From the NCBI GenBank assembly GCA_016710635.1, contig JADJVL010000010.1:124001-188000 (forward strand): a DNA stretch of 64,000 nt, read 5' to 3'. Source of the DNA: Holophagaceae bacterium (GTDB taxonomy: Bacteria > Acidobacteriota > Holophagae > Holophagales > Holophagaceae). The notes beneath the pieces are model-generated. The model was not told the origin of the DNA, did no database searches, and saw only the letters and a list, made by a program, of their open reading frames with translations. A program made the position numbers and the translations under genes. Below are positions 35,992 to 44,198 of this stretch, one piece after another (position 1 is the stretch's first letter; each line of letters begins with the position of its first letter).

Positions 35992-36049
35992 CCTTGGCAA
36001 GGCCGTAAACGGGCCCGCTCCGGCGGGCCCGTTTACGGCCTTGCCAAGG
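35992..36049. repeat. Perfect 27-base-pair palindrome
   Basis: Two exactly complementary 27-base arms (35992-36018 and 36023-36049) around the loop TCCG, directly after the lipoprotein gene. The arm starts with CCTTGGCAAGG, itself palindromic. It lacks a following T-run but could end or stabilise the upstream transcript. It lacks the flanks of the dispersed hairpin family. Confidence 0.9.
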
Positions 36050-36116
36050 GGAATTGGACCGTGAATCCGGTGGGCTTTCATGAGAAGCTGTAGGGTCCTG
36101 CCTTTTCCGAGGTTCC

Positions 36117-38027
36117 ATGCCGCTCTCGCACTTCCAGCTGCTCACCACCTGCTCGGAGGATCAGCTCCAGCGCATCTGCGACCGGCGCCGGCTGCCAATT
36201 CCGACCCGCTGGGAGGATGGTCCCGAGGGGCGCAAGCGCCTCCTCAAGACCATGGCCTTCCACCTGGAGGACAACCGCCACCTGACGGACATCCTCGCGG
36301 ACCTCAAAAGCCCGGTCCTGCTGGCCTTGAAGCACCTGTCGGTGGCAGGCTCCCAGCCCTCGGCCGCGCTGGCGCAGGAACTGATGGACCTGGGCCTGGC
36401 CCTGCCCAAGGACGGAGAGCTCGTCGTCCCGGAACGCGTGGCGGACGCCCTGGAGGATTTCGACGAGGGCGCCCTCAGCTTCCAGTCGGCGGGGGAGGTC
36501 GCGCTGCAGCAGACCCAGCCCTTTGGGTTCTCCCTGGCCCTCTCCTCCGTCCTGCTCCGCTGCGTGGGCGGCATCCGCGTCCTGAAGGGCGGCCTGCCCG
36601 CCAAGAAGGAGCTGCATCAGCTTCTTCACCGCAACGCCCTCCTGAAGGAGGACCAGGACGCCACCCTGCTCTTCACCCTTCTGCACCGGCTCGGCCTCCT
36701 CTGGAGCCGGGAAGGCCGGGTGGACACGCTGCTTCCCGCCGTACTCTCCCACCCGCCCCGGTGGGTCGCCGAACGGGCCTTCGCCTCGCTGCTCGAGCAC
36801 GACCTCAAGGCCTGGGGCATGCCTCCCGCCGAGGATCGCCACTTCCTCATGCAGCACCTCCTGGAGCGCCGGGGCCAGACCCTGGCGGTCCAGCCCTTCC
36901 TGGCCTTCCTCAGGACCCTCCACACCCTGGACGAAGCCCGGACCGCGGAGGTCTTCCTCCCCTTCCTGAAGCGCATGGGCCTCATCGCCATGGACGCTGC
37001 CGGCAGCCACCTGGCCCTCACGGAGCACGGCGAGGCCCTCGCCCACGAGTACCTGCTGCGGGACCACGCCGGGACCGAAGCCCACTGGCAGCCGATGGAC
37101 CACGAGGCGGCCCTGGTCCTGCAGCCGAACCTGGAGGTGCTGACGCCCCTCCTGCAGAATCCCCACCGGCTGCTGCGGCTTGCGCAAGTGGCCGAGATCG
37201 AGGCCCTGGATGCCATGGCCACCTTCCGGGTCGGCCACGACACGCTGGTGCGGGCCCTCGACATGGGCGTGGGCCTCGAGGATCTCCGGGTCCGCCTCAG
37301 CGAGCGTGCCTCGGGCCCTCTGCCCCAACCCCTCGTCCAGCTCTTTGACGACCTCTCCGCCCGCGTGGGCGAGGTCGAGGTCGAGCAGGGCGCCCGCCTG
37401 GTGCGAGCCCGCAGCGCCTCCCTGGCCGAAGAGCTCCGGCTGCGGCCCGAGCTGGCCCAGCTCCGCCTCGTCCCCATCTCCGACACGGTGATGGAGGTCC
37501 GTGGCCAGGGCAACGCCTTCGCCCTGCTGAAGGCCGCTGGATTCCTGCCCAAGCCCGCACGCTTCCTACCGGTGAGCCTGGACGGCGACGAGGACCTCTA
37601 TCTCTGGGCCTTGGCGGCCTTGGCCTTCGTGGACGAGAAGGGCATGGCCCACCACCTGGAACCCGTGCGGACCATGGTGCGGGCGGCCCTGCAGAAACTC
37701 CACGACGAGGACGCGAATCTCTATCAGGAGATCCAGAAGCGCATCCCCATGCTGCACATGGGTTCCGCCCAGGGCCCCGAGGAGACCCAGCGCATCCTGG
37801 AATACGCCGGCAGCCACACCCTCATGGTGGAACTGACCTACCTGCCGCCCGCAGCCCACCGCACCCAGCTCCGCCGGGTCACTCCGCGGGAGGTGGACGG
37901 CGACCATCTGCAGGCCTTCTGCCACCTCCACCAGGAAGAGATGGCCTTCCGGCTTTCCCGCATCCAGGGCGTGCGTCTCCTCAATGAGCGAGGCTGGACC
38001 CCCGGGGCCCATTCCGCAGCGGGCTAG
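36117..38027 (+). CDS. Helicase-associated domain protein with WYL-like C-terminus
   Basis: A 636-residue soluble protein. Residues about 330-480 match the pattern of the XPB/Ssl2 helicase-associated domain (ALVLQPNLEVLTPLLQNPHR, LLRLAQVAEIEALDAMATFR, RLVPISDTVMEVRG, LLKAAGFLPKP); the last 80 residues look WYL-like (LMVELTYLPPAAHRTQLRRV, FRLSRIQGVRLL). The N-terminal 300 residues contain winged-helix-like segments. In Mycobacterium a protein of this kind (Rv0862c) is encoded beside the XPB helicase Rv0861c; here XPB is 5 kb away. Start ATG 36117. Role inferred: partner or regulator of XPB, or a DNA-damage sensor. Confidence 0.75.
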   Translation: MPLSHFQLLTTCSEDQLQRICDRRRLPIPTRWEDGPEGRKRLLKTMAFHLEDNRHLTDILADLKSPVLLALKHLSVAGSQPSAALAQELMDLGLALPKDGELVVPERVADALEDFDEGALSFQSAGEVALQQTQPFGFSLALSSVLLRCVGGIRVLKGGLPAKKELHQLLHRNALLKEDQDATLLFTLLHRLGLLWSREGRVDTLLPAVLSHPPRWVAERAFASLLEHDLKAWGMPPAEDRHFLMQHLLERRGQTLAVQPFLAFLRTLHTLDEARTAEVFLPFLKRMGLIAMDAAGSHLALTEHGEALAHEYLLRDHAGTEAHWQPMDHEAALVLQPNLEVLTPLLQNPHRLLRLAQVAEIEALDAMATFRVGHDTLVRALDMGVGLEDLRVRLSERASGPLPQPLVQLFDDLSARVGEVEVEQGARLVRARSASLAEELRLRPELAQLRLVPISDTVMEVRGQGNAFALLKAAGFLPKPARFLPVSLDGDEDLYLWALAALAFVDEKGMAHHLEPVRTMVRAALQKLHDEDANLYQEIQKRIPMLHMGSAQGPEETQRILEYAGSHTLMVELTYLPPAAHRTQLRRVTPREVDGDHLQAFCHLHQEEMAFRLSRIQGVRLLNERGWTPGAHSAAG

Positions 38028-38048
38028 CAGATCCGGTCATGAAAGCGC

Positions 38049-38072
38049 AAAGGCCGGGTCACCCCGGCCTTT
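38049..38072. terminator. Bidirectional intrinsic terminator
   Basis: AAAGGCCGGG and CCCGGCCTTT pair around TCAC, between two convergent genes (stops at 38027 and 38092). Short T/A runs close the stem on both strands, so it can serve both. Confidence 0.75.
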
Positions 38073-38091
38073 GTCCTATCCCGAAATGAGT

Positions 38092-38685
38092 TCAGCGCTG
38101 GTTCTTCACCTGGGTGGTTCCTGATGGGGCCGGCACGACGCCGCGCTCCACCGGAATGACGGGGTAGGCGTCCAGGCGCTTCGACTTGCCTTTGCCGTTC
38201 TTCGCCTCGGCGGCGGTGGCGGCCTTGGCGGGCTGGGGCGCCGAGGCCAGCTGCAGGGCCTGGCCCGCCTGGCCGGTGGAATGTTCGCGTCCGCGCTGGA
38301 TCTCCGCATCGGAGGCATCCTTGGCGTGACGCTGCTTTTCCTCCATCTGCTGGACGGCGGCGGCAGCCTGGTCGGCCTTGTGCTTCTGCTGGACGCCCCA
38401 CGCGCCGAGCCCCGAGAGGGCGAGGGCGATGGGCAGACCGGCGGCGGCAAGCAGCCACCCGGAACGGTGGCGGGAAGTGTTCCGCCGGCGCTGGGCTTCC
38501 GTCCTCAGCTTCTCCGCCAGGGCCACAAGTTCCGGAGTGGGCTTGGCTCCGAAGAAATTGGAGGGGTTGTGCGTCCCCCCGTGGATCGAGGCCGATGCCG
38601 AATACCCCAGGAGTTCCGCGAGTTCCGCCCGGAGCTCCTTGTCCTCGGGGGACTCGAAGCGACGAACGGGTTCAGGCCATGGCAT
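38092..38685 (-). CDS. Single-pass membrane protein coupled to the sigma factor (possible anti-sigma)
   Basis: A 197-residue protein with a cytosolic N-terminal part of about 75 residues, one membrane helix (WLLAAAGLPIALALSGLGAW) and a periplasmic coiled-coil and Ala/Lys-rich tail. The ATG at 38685 lies 14 bases inside the end of the ECF sigma gene, the usual place for an anti-sigma factor. It has no zinc-type HxxxCxxC motif and no Cys at all, so it would be an atypical one. Function is inferred from topology and coupling only. Confidence 0.72.
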   Translation of the reverse strand: MPWPEPVRRFESPEDKELRAELAELLGYSASASIHGGTHNPSNFFGAKPTPELVALAEKLRTEAQRRRNTSRHRSGWLLAAAGLPIALALSGLGAWGVQQKHKADQAAAAVQQMEEKQRHAKDASDAEIQRGREHSTGQAGQALQLASAPQPAKAATAAEAKNGKGKSKRLDAYPVIPVERGVVPAPSGTTQVKNQR

Positions 38686-39190
38686 GGATGCCTCCAGGAT
38701 TGATCTGCTCGCGAAGCTGGAGCTTGGCGCGGTGGATTCGGGTTTTCACGGTGGCTTCTGGAATGCTGAGGATCTCAGCGATTTCCTTGATGGATAGGCC
38801 TTCCACGACGAAGAGCCAGAGGGCCTCGCGGAAAGTCGGGGACAGGAGCTGCATGCGTTCCCGGACTTCCCGGTTGAGCATGGCGTCGTCGGCTTCGGCC
38901 CTCCGCCCGGGCTCCATGACGGATTCCAGGCTGATGTTCTGGTTTTTCATGGGCCGGCGCTCGGTGAGGGCCAAGGTCCTCACGGTGCCGTACACGAAGG
39001 CTGTCGGGTGCTCCGGAGGGATCTCCCGCTGCATCAGGATCACGAAGGCTTCCTGGGCGATGTCCTCTGGGTAGATTGCGCCGTAACGCCTGGCATAGCT
39101 TACGAGCCGCGGATAGAGCTCCGCGAAGGCGGCATGGAAGTCCGCCGGGGCACCGAAGGGTGTGTTTTCCAAGGATCTTTCGGGCTGCAT
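38672..39190 (-). CDS. ECF-family RNA polymerase sigma factor
   Basis: A 172-residue sigma factor with region 2 (ELYPRLVSYARRYGAIYPED, IAQEAFVILMQRE) and region 4 (LSPTFREALWLFVVEGLSIK, EIAEILSIPEATVKTRIHRA). It should direct RNA polymerase to a special promoter set. Start ATG 39190. It overlaps the following membrane-protein gene and is divergent from the uracil-DNA glycosylase gene at 39253. Its target promoters cannot be identified here. Confidence 0.93.
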   Translation of the reverse strand: MQPERSLENTPFGAPADFHAAFAELYPRLVSYARRYGAIYPEDIAQEAFVILMQREIPPEHPTAFVYGTVRTLALTERRPMKNQNISLESVMEPGRRAEADDAMLNREVRERMQLLSPTFREALWLFVVEGLSIKEIAEILSIPEATVKTRIHRAKLQLREQINPGGIHAMA

Positions 39191-39252
39191 GCGTGCCTCG
39201 TCGCAACTGGGATGCCCAGGCGTGAGGGAAGGTTCCCCATTAGTCTAGTTCA

Positions 39253-40086
39253 ATGAGCGATCCGCGGCAGGCCTGGCGCGACACCCTGAAAGACCTCGGG
39301 GTGATGGGGCTCGTGCCCGAACCCGCGGACCCCGGTCCCCGGCCCGCCGTGCTGGACCAGGGCCCGCCAGCCGCCCGAGCCCGGCCCACGGCCCCTCGCC
39401 CCCTCCCCACGGCGCCAACCCAGGCCTCGCCTGCCCCGCCATTGCAGCCAGCCCCTCGGGAATACGCGCCTCCCACAGGCCCGGAGGCTTGTCCAGAACC
39501 TGAAGCCGTGGCCACGGCGGCCACCCTGGTCGAGTTGGAGTCGCGCATCCAGGGCTGCCTCGCCTGCCCCCTGGGGCCTGGCCGCCTACGCTTCGTCTTC
39601 GGGGAAGGCGACCCCGCCGCCCGCCTGATGTTCATCGGCGAAGGCCCGGGAAGGGACGAGGACCTGCAGGGGCGGCCCTTCGTGGGCAAGGCCGGCGAAC
39701 TGCTGGACCGGATGATCGGTGCCATCGGCCTCGCCCGGGAGCAGGTCTACATCGCCAACATCGTGAAGTGCCGACCCCCGGACAACCGGGTGCCCACGGG
39801 CCCGGAGGCCGCCGCCTGCCTGGGCTACCTCCGGCGCCAGATCGAACTGATCCGGCCGGGCGTCATCGTCACCCTCGGCGCGACGCCCCTGCGGGAGCTG
39901 GTGGGCGAAAGCGCGGGGATCACCAAGATCCGTGGCCAGTGGCGGCGGGTACGCGTCGGGGACCGGGACATCCCCGTGATGCCAACCTTTCATCCCGCCT
40001 ACGTGCTGCGGCAGTACACGCCGGAAGTCCGGAAGTCCGTCTGGGAGGACCTGAAGGCCGCCAAGGCCTGGCTGGAACGGGACTGA
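39253..40086 (+). CDS. Uracil-DNA glycosylase, family 4 ([4Fe-4S])
   Basis: Removes uracil from DNA. The C-terminal 190 of 277 residues are a family 4 UDG: cluster ligands in CLACPLGPGR, FIGEGPGRDEDLQGRPFVG with the uracil-binding loop, NIVKCRPPDNRVPTGPEAAA with a further ligand, and FHPAYVLRQ with the catalytic-loop histidine. The N-terminal 85 residues are Pro/Ala-rich and seem unstructured, as in several homologues. ATG 39253 is only seven bases after TAGTCT (39241-39246), so the mRNA may be nearly leaderless. Confidence 0.93.
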   Translation: MSDPRQAWRDTLKDLGVMGLVPEPADPGPRPAVLDQGPPAARARPTAPRPLPTAPTQASPAPPLQPAPREYAPPTGPEACPEPEAVATAATLVELESRIQGCLACPLGPGRLRFVFGEGDPAARLMFIGEGPGRDEDLQGRPFVGKAGELLDRMIGAIGLAREQVYIANIVKCRPPDNRVPTGPEAAACLGYLRRQIELIRPGVIVTLGATPLRELVGESAGITKIRGQWRRVRVGDRDIPVMPTFHPAYVLRQYTPEVRKSVWEDLKAAKAWLERD

Positions 40087-40190
40087 CGCCTAACGAGGGG
40101 GACCGCCGGCTCCCCTTGGTCGCTCTGCGTCCCCCTCGTGCTCCCCGCACGACGCCCGGGCCGAGCCCGGCCGCCGCGCCTGATGCGAGT

Positions 40191-40196
40191 TAGACT
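40191..40196 (+). promoter_or_regulatory. Candidate -10 box for the LapA-LapB gene
   Basis: TAGACT 31 bases before the ATG at 40228; the -35 position has no consensus match. Confidence 0.35.
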
Positions 40197-40227
40197 TCAA
40201 GACAACGATGCGAACGGCGGAGTCCCC

Positions 40228-41604
40228 ATGTCCGGAATGAAGCTCATCAATTTCATCTTCGTGCTGCTGATGGCCGGGGTCGTCATCGCCCTGGGCAACC
40301 TCTACCTGGTCAACTACGACCTCTTCAACCGCCAGGTGGTCTTCTATGGCGACCGGCACATCCGCGTATGGGCGCTGGTGCTGGTGAGCGTGGGCATCGG
40401 CTTCTTCGTGAACCTGCTTTACAACAGCGTGGTGGCGCTCCGGGGCCTGGTCACCGGCCTCAACGCCTCCGCCGCCACCCGCGTGGGCAAGCGTGTCAGC
40501 GGCCACATGGCCGAGGCGCGGGAGCTGATGAGCCACGGCCTCTACGCGGAAGCCAAGGGCGTGCTCGCGGCGGTGCTGGAGGAACGGGCCGACCACCAGG
40601 GTGCCAGCATTCTGCTCGGGGAAGTGTTCATGAAGCTCGGCGACACGGAGGGCGCCGTGAAGCACATGGAAGCCTACTGCCTGGCCAAGCCCGACAACAT
40701 GGAGGCCCGCTACCAGCTGGCGGAGGCGTTGCTGGCGAACCGCAGCAGTGACGCCGCCGTGGCCGTCCTCAAGAAGATCGCCGCCGACCGTCCAAAACAG
40801 TCGCTCCGGGCCTGGCGGCGCCTGCGAGCCCTGCACACGGACGCCCAGCGCTGGGACGAGGCCCTGGAAGCCCATCGCAAGCTGAACCAATATTTCAGCA
40901 CCGAAATGGGGACCGGGGAGAAGGCCCAGGGTTCGGCCCTCCTCTACATGGTCGGCCTGGGCAAAGTGGAAGCGGACCAGTACAAGGAGGCCATCCAGTC
41001 CTTCCAGCAGGTGCTCAAGGAGGACTCGGGCTTTCTGCCGGCCCAGCTGGCCCTGGGCCGCTGCATGGTGCTCCAAGACCAGGAGCAGCAGGGCGTGGAG
41101 ATCTGGCTCGAAGGCTTCCGGAAGACCGGCGAAGGCACCTTCCTGCAGGAGATCGAGGACTACTTCATCCAGATCGGCAAGCCCGACGATGGCCTCGCCG
41201 TCCTGGAGCGCGTGGCCTCCACCACCGAGCACGCCACCACCGCCAAGTTCTTCCTCGGCAAGATGCTCTACCGCCTGGAGATCCTGGACCGCGCCCTGGA
41301 TCAGTTCATGGAGGTGCGCAGCCAGGTGGTCTATTCGCCGATCCTGTTCTTCTTCATGGCCAAGATCCACGCCCGCCGCGGGCGCAACGACCAGGCGATG
41401 AACGAGTACCGCCAGCTCCTGCGCAACCTGGGCGTCCTCAAGCTGCGCTTCGAATGCAGCGTGTGCGGCCACCGCAGCCAGGACTACGTGGACCGCTGCG
41501 AAGGCTGCTCCAGCTGGAACAGCGTCCACTTCATGTTCAAGGAAAGCGATCTGCCGGAGCTGCCCAGGCCCACGGAGACGGGGAGCTGGATGGCCATGGC
41601 CTGA
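40228..41604 (+). CDS. LapA-LapB-like fusion: membrane hairpin, TPR repeats and zinc ribbon
   Basis: A 458-residue inner-membrane protein. Two N-terminal helices (FIFVLLMAGVVIALGNLYLV; VWALVLVSVGIGFFVNLLYN) are arranged like LapA/DUF1049. A TPR array follows (about residues 85-400; YQLAEALLANRSSDAAVAVL, YKEAIQSFQQVLKEDSGFLP), and a rubredoxin-like zinc ribbon (CSVCGHRSQDYVDRCEGCSS), as in LapB/YciM. In E. coli LapB controls LpxC turnover through FtsH and thus LPS level, and LapA is a separate gene; here both seem fused. ATG 40228 has GGAG upstream (CGGAGTCCCC). Confidence 0.88.
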   Translation: MSGMKLINFIFVLLMAGVVIALGNLYLVNYDLFNRQVVFYGDRHIRVWALVLVSVGIGFFVNLLYNSVVALRGLVTGLNASAATRVGKRVSGHMAEARELMSHGLYAEAKGVLAAVLEERADHQGASILLGEVFMKLGDTEGAVKHMEAYCLAKPDNMEARYQLAEALLANRSSDAAVAVLKKIAADRPKQSLRAWRRLRALHTDAQRWDEALEAHRKLNQYFSTEMGTGEKAQGSALLYMVGLGKVEADQYKEAIQSFQQVLKEDSGFLPAQLALGRCMVLQDQEQQGVEIWLEGFRKTGEGTFLQEIEDYFIQIGKPDDGLAVLERVASTTEHATTAKFFLGKMLYRLEILDRALDQFMEVRSQVVYSPILFFFMAKIHARRGRNDQAMNEYRQLLRNLGVLKLRFECSVCGHRSQDYVDRCEGCSSWNSVHFMFKESDLPELPRPTETGSWMAMA

Positions 41605-41661
41605 GGACGGCCCGAAGCTTCGATGCAGCTCACTACGGGGTCCTGCACTTGATCTTGACCT

Positions 41662-41753
41662 TGACCTTGGAAAGGCACTCTCAAGAACAAGGGTTCGCGT
41701 CCTGTGCGAACCCTTGTTCTTGAGAGTGCGAGCTAGCGAAGCGCGCAAGGCGC
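41662..41753 (+). repeat. Variable-stem hairpin repeat, copy B
   Basis: Rightward member of the dispersed family: 5' flank TTGACCTTGGAAAGG, a perfect 24-base-pair stem (arms 41675-41698 and 41706-41729) with 7-base loop GTCCTGT, then the tail GAGCTAGCGAAGCGCGCAAG. The stem top GGTTCGC/GCGAACC matches that of copy C1. It sits in the convergent gap between the LapAB and HD-domain genes. There is no T-run after the stem. Confidence 0.75.
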
Positions 41754-41817
41754 ATCGACAAGAATTCCGCGAGGCCACAAAGATCGGGCGCCAGGATGAG
41801 GTCTTGCTGTAAGGACC

Positions 41818-42792
41818 CTACCCTTCCGTCTTCGGCCACCGCACCGCATAGATCATCCGCTCCAGATTGCGGTTGAAGGGGCTCCAGCGCCCGTCGCCGC
41901 ACTCCCGGATGGCCCGGAACATCACCTCCAGCTTGCCGTCCAGGTCGTCGAGGTAGTGCACCAGGAGCGCTTCGGGCGTCTTGGGCAGCACCGGCGAGCC
42001 GTATTCGAGCCGGCCGTGGTGGCTCAGGACGATGTGCAGGAGCTGCAGGCGCAGCTCCTCGGGGAAGTCCGGGATCCGCGCGGCTTCCCGCTGGATCCAC
42101 TGGGCCTCCATGGAAATGTGGCCGATGAGGTTGCCTTCGTCGGTGTAGCCAAAGGAGCGCTGGTAGCTGAGTTCGGCGGTCTTGCCCACGTCGTGGAGGA
42201 ACACGCCCGCCAGCACCAGGTCCCGGTTCAGGCCGGAATAATGGGCGCAGGCCTTTTCCGCCATGCCGAGGATCGACAGGGTGTGCTCCAGGAGACCGCC
42301 CAGGTAGACGTGGTGCATGGACTTCGCCGCCGGGGCTTTGGCGAAAGCGGCCCGCAACGCCGCGTCCTCGATGAAGAGGGCCGTGAGCAGCCGCCGGATC
42401 CAGGGATCGCGGAGGGAGGCGATGACCGCGTCCAGCTCCGCGAGCATCTCCGGCACCGGCCGAGTGCTGACGGGAAAGAAGCGCGCGAAGTCGCCGACTT
42501 CGGAATCCTCGGCGTGGCGGACCTTGTCCAGCCGCAGCTGCGGCCGTCCGTTGTAGGCGCCCGCGCTGCCCTTCACCCACAGGAAGGCGTCGGCGGCGAT
42601 GCGGTCCGGATCGCCTTCCACCGCACGGACATCCCAGAGAAAGGCCTTGATGTCCCCGCTCGCATCTGAAAGTTTCAGCTCCAGGTATTCGCTTCCCTTG
42701 GCACTCACCTTGTAAGCCGCCTCCTGGGCGAGGAGGAAGCCCGCGAAGGCCTCGCCCTCCTTCAGGGCTTTCAGGAAGGGCTGCTCGGCCAT
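41818..42792 (-). CDS. OB-fold/HD-domain protein, YhaM-like 3'-5' exonuclease
   Basis: A 324-residue protein with an N-terminal OB-fold (YLELKLSDASGDIKAFLWDV) and a C-terminal HD domain (MHHVYLGGLLEHTLSI, AGVFLHDVGKTAEL, HIVLSHHGRLEYGSP). This is the arrangement of YhaM, which trims RNA or DNA ends in a metal-dependent way. I chose ATG 42792; the open frame upstream overlaps the S4 gene in another frame and has no domain content. It follows the S4 gene by 28 bases, so both may act in RNA metabolism. Confidence 0.9.
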   Translation of the reverse strand: MAEQPFLKALKEGEAFAGFLLAQEAAYKVSAKGSEYLELKLSDASGDIKAFLWDVRAVEGDPDRIAADAFLWVKGSAGAYNGRPQLRLDKVRHAEDSEVGDFARFFPVSTRPVPEMLAELDAVIASLRDPWIRRLLTALFIEDAALRAAFAKAPAAKSMHHVYLGGLLEHTLSILGMAEKACAHYSGLNRDLVLAGVFLHDVGKTAELSYQRSFGYTDEGNLIGHISMEAQWIQREAARIPDFPEELRLQLLHIVLSHHGRLEYGSPVLPKTPEALLVHYLDDLDGKLEVMFRAIRECGDGRWSPFNRNLERMIYAVRWPKTEG

Positions 42793-42820
42793 GGACGCCT
42801 CGAGGATTGGGACTAGGGAA

Positions 42821-43138
42821 TCAGTGATCCAGGGGCTTCTTGGGCACGCTGAAGGAGGGCTCGTCCCAGCCGTCATCCACCAGGAGCTTCCGCTCCTCCA
42901 GCAGCTCCACGTAGGACCACTGCTCGGCCTTGGCCACGTTGCCTTCGGGCATGCCGAGGACGCGGACCCTGAGCATGCGGTTGTAGATGGGGAACTGGAG
43001 CTCGTCCCCGGCGGCAACTTCCGCGGAAGCCTTCTTCGGGGCGCCGTTCACCCGGACCATGCCCGCATCGCAGAGCTCGCGGGCGAGCTCCCGCCGCTTG
43101 AGCAGGTGGGTCTTCTTCAGGAAGGCGTCGAGCCGCAC
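42821..43138 (-). CDS. S4 RNA-binding domain protein (RqcP/HslR-like)
   Basis: A 105-residue protein with one S4 domain in its first 60 residues (MRLDAFLKKTHLLKRRELAR, AGMVRVNGAPKKASAEVAAG). Small single-S4 proteins of this kind (HslR, RqcP) bind stalled 50S subunits with peptidyl-tRNA. The remaining 45 residues are a mixed acidic tail. The start codon is GTG at 43138 with AGAGGAG upstream. It lies between a foldase gene (41 bases upstream) and the HD-domain gene. Confidence 0.88.
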   Translation of the reverse strand: MRLDAFLKKTHLLKRRELARELCDAGMVRVNGAPKKASAEVAAGDELQFPIYNRMLRVRVLGMPEGNVAKAEQWSYVELLEERKLLVDDGWDEPSFSVPKKPLDH

Positions 43139-43178
43139 GATTCACTCCTCTGCCTCGGACCTGGGGGAAGCCCAGGCC

Positions 43179-44186
43179 TCAGCCTTCCAGGATCTTGTCC
43201 TTGGCGACGAGGAAGCGCACATTGGCGCGGACCCGCAACCCCTGCATGTACTGCTCGATGGCGTTCTGGGCCTTGGGCTCCTGGAGCTTCTCCAGGATCT
43301 TGTCCTTAACCTCGGCGAAAGGCCGGGCGCCGTCGATCTGGGCGTCGATGAGCTGAATAAAGGAGGTGTCCTTGTCCGAGTCCAGGGGTCCGGCCACCTG
43401 GCCCGGCTTCAGGCCGTAAGCGGCCTTCTCCAGGTCCGGACGGAGCAGTCCTTTGTCCATCCACCCCAGATCGCCGCCGGTGGTCCTGCTGAGGCTTTCA
43501 GAGTGCTGCTTGACCAGTTCTTCGAAGCTCGAGCCTTTGGCGATCTCGGCCCGCACCAGGTCCACCTTGGCCTTCGCGGCCTGCTGCTCCGCCGGCGTGC
43601 CGCCCTTGGGGATGACCAGCTCGCGGATCCGCAGCCGGCTGGGCACCTTGTACTCGTCCTTGTGGTCCTCGTAGTAGGCGCGTAGCTCCTGGTCCTCGAT
43701 GGCCACCTTCGAGAACACCTCCCGGCGCAAGACCTCCTGCTGGAGGATCCCCTGCTTCTGGCGCTTTGTGTACTCCGCGAGGCCGATGCCGGCGGAGCCG
43801 CGCAAGGCGCGCTCCAGGTCGGCGTCCGTGGGCAGGTTGTTCTGCTTTTTGATGTCCTCGATGACGGACTTGAGGTAGTCGTCCGGAATCCGGATGCCCA
43901 GGTCATCGGCCTTGTCCTGCACGAGGAAGGCGTCGATGAGCCCCTGGAGGGTCTTCTCCCGGGCCTCCCGCAGCTTCTCGTCGAGCTCCTTGCCGGAGAA
44001 CTGCCGGTACAGGGCCGCATTCTCCTGCTCCACCGCCTGCTGGAAATGGCGGCGGGAGATGATGTGCGCGTTGACGATCACCAGCACCTCCTCCCTGACC
44101 TCGACCGCCGGCAGGGCCGGGTCGCCGGCCTGAAGACCCGGAGGGACCAGGAGGAGGGCGGGCAGGAGGAGGCGCGGGATCGTCAT
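43179..44186 (-). CDS. SurA-like periplasmic peptidyl-prolyl isomerase
   Basis: A 335-residue exported chaperone (signal LLLPALLLVPPGLQAGD). Residues about 33-175 form the SurA-type N-terminal helical domain (VIVNAHIISRRHFQQAV), and residues 184-285 a PpiC parvulin domain (LRIRELVIPKGGTPAEQQ, GGDLGWMDKGLLRPDLEKA, YGLKPGQVAGPL). It should help outer-membrane proteins fold. A second PpiC protein is encoded 12 bases upstream, so the two form a foldase operon with the S4 gene downstream. Confidence 0.92.
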   Translation of the reverse strand: MTIPRLLLPALLLVPPGLQAGDPALPAVEVREEVLVIVNAHIISRRHFQQAVEQENAALYRQFSGKELDEKLREAREKTLQGLIDAFLVQDKADDLGIRIPDDYLKSVIEDIKKQNNLPTDADLERALRGSAGIGLAEYTKRQKQGILQQEVLRREVFSKVAIEDQELRAYYEDHKDEYKVPSRLRIRELVIPKGGTPAEQQAAKAKVDLVRAEIAKGSSFEELVKQHSESLSRTTGGDLGWMDKGLLRPDLEKAAYGLKPGQVAGPLDSDKDTSFIQLIDAQIDGARPFAEVKDKILEKLQEPKAQNAIEQYMQGLRVRANVRFLVAKDKILEG

Positions 44187-44198
44187 GACGGCAGCCTA

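Noticed and set aside
35992..36049. The 27-bp palindrome as another copy of the variable-stem repeat family
   Set aside because: It lacks both the TTGACCTT flank and the AAGCG...GCGCGGCAGG tail.
41675..41729. Hairpin copy B as an ordinary terminator for the LapA-LapB gene
   Set aside because: No T-run on either side, a very long stem, and conserved flanks shared with distant copies.
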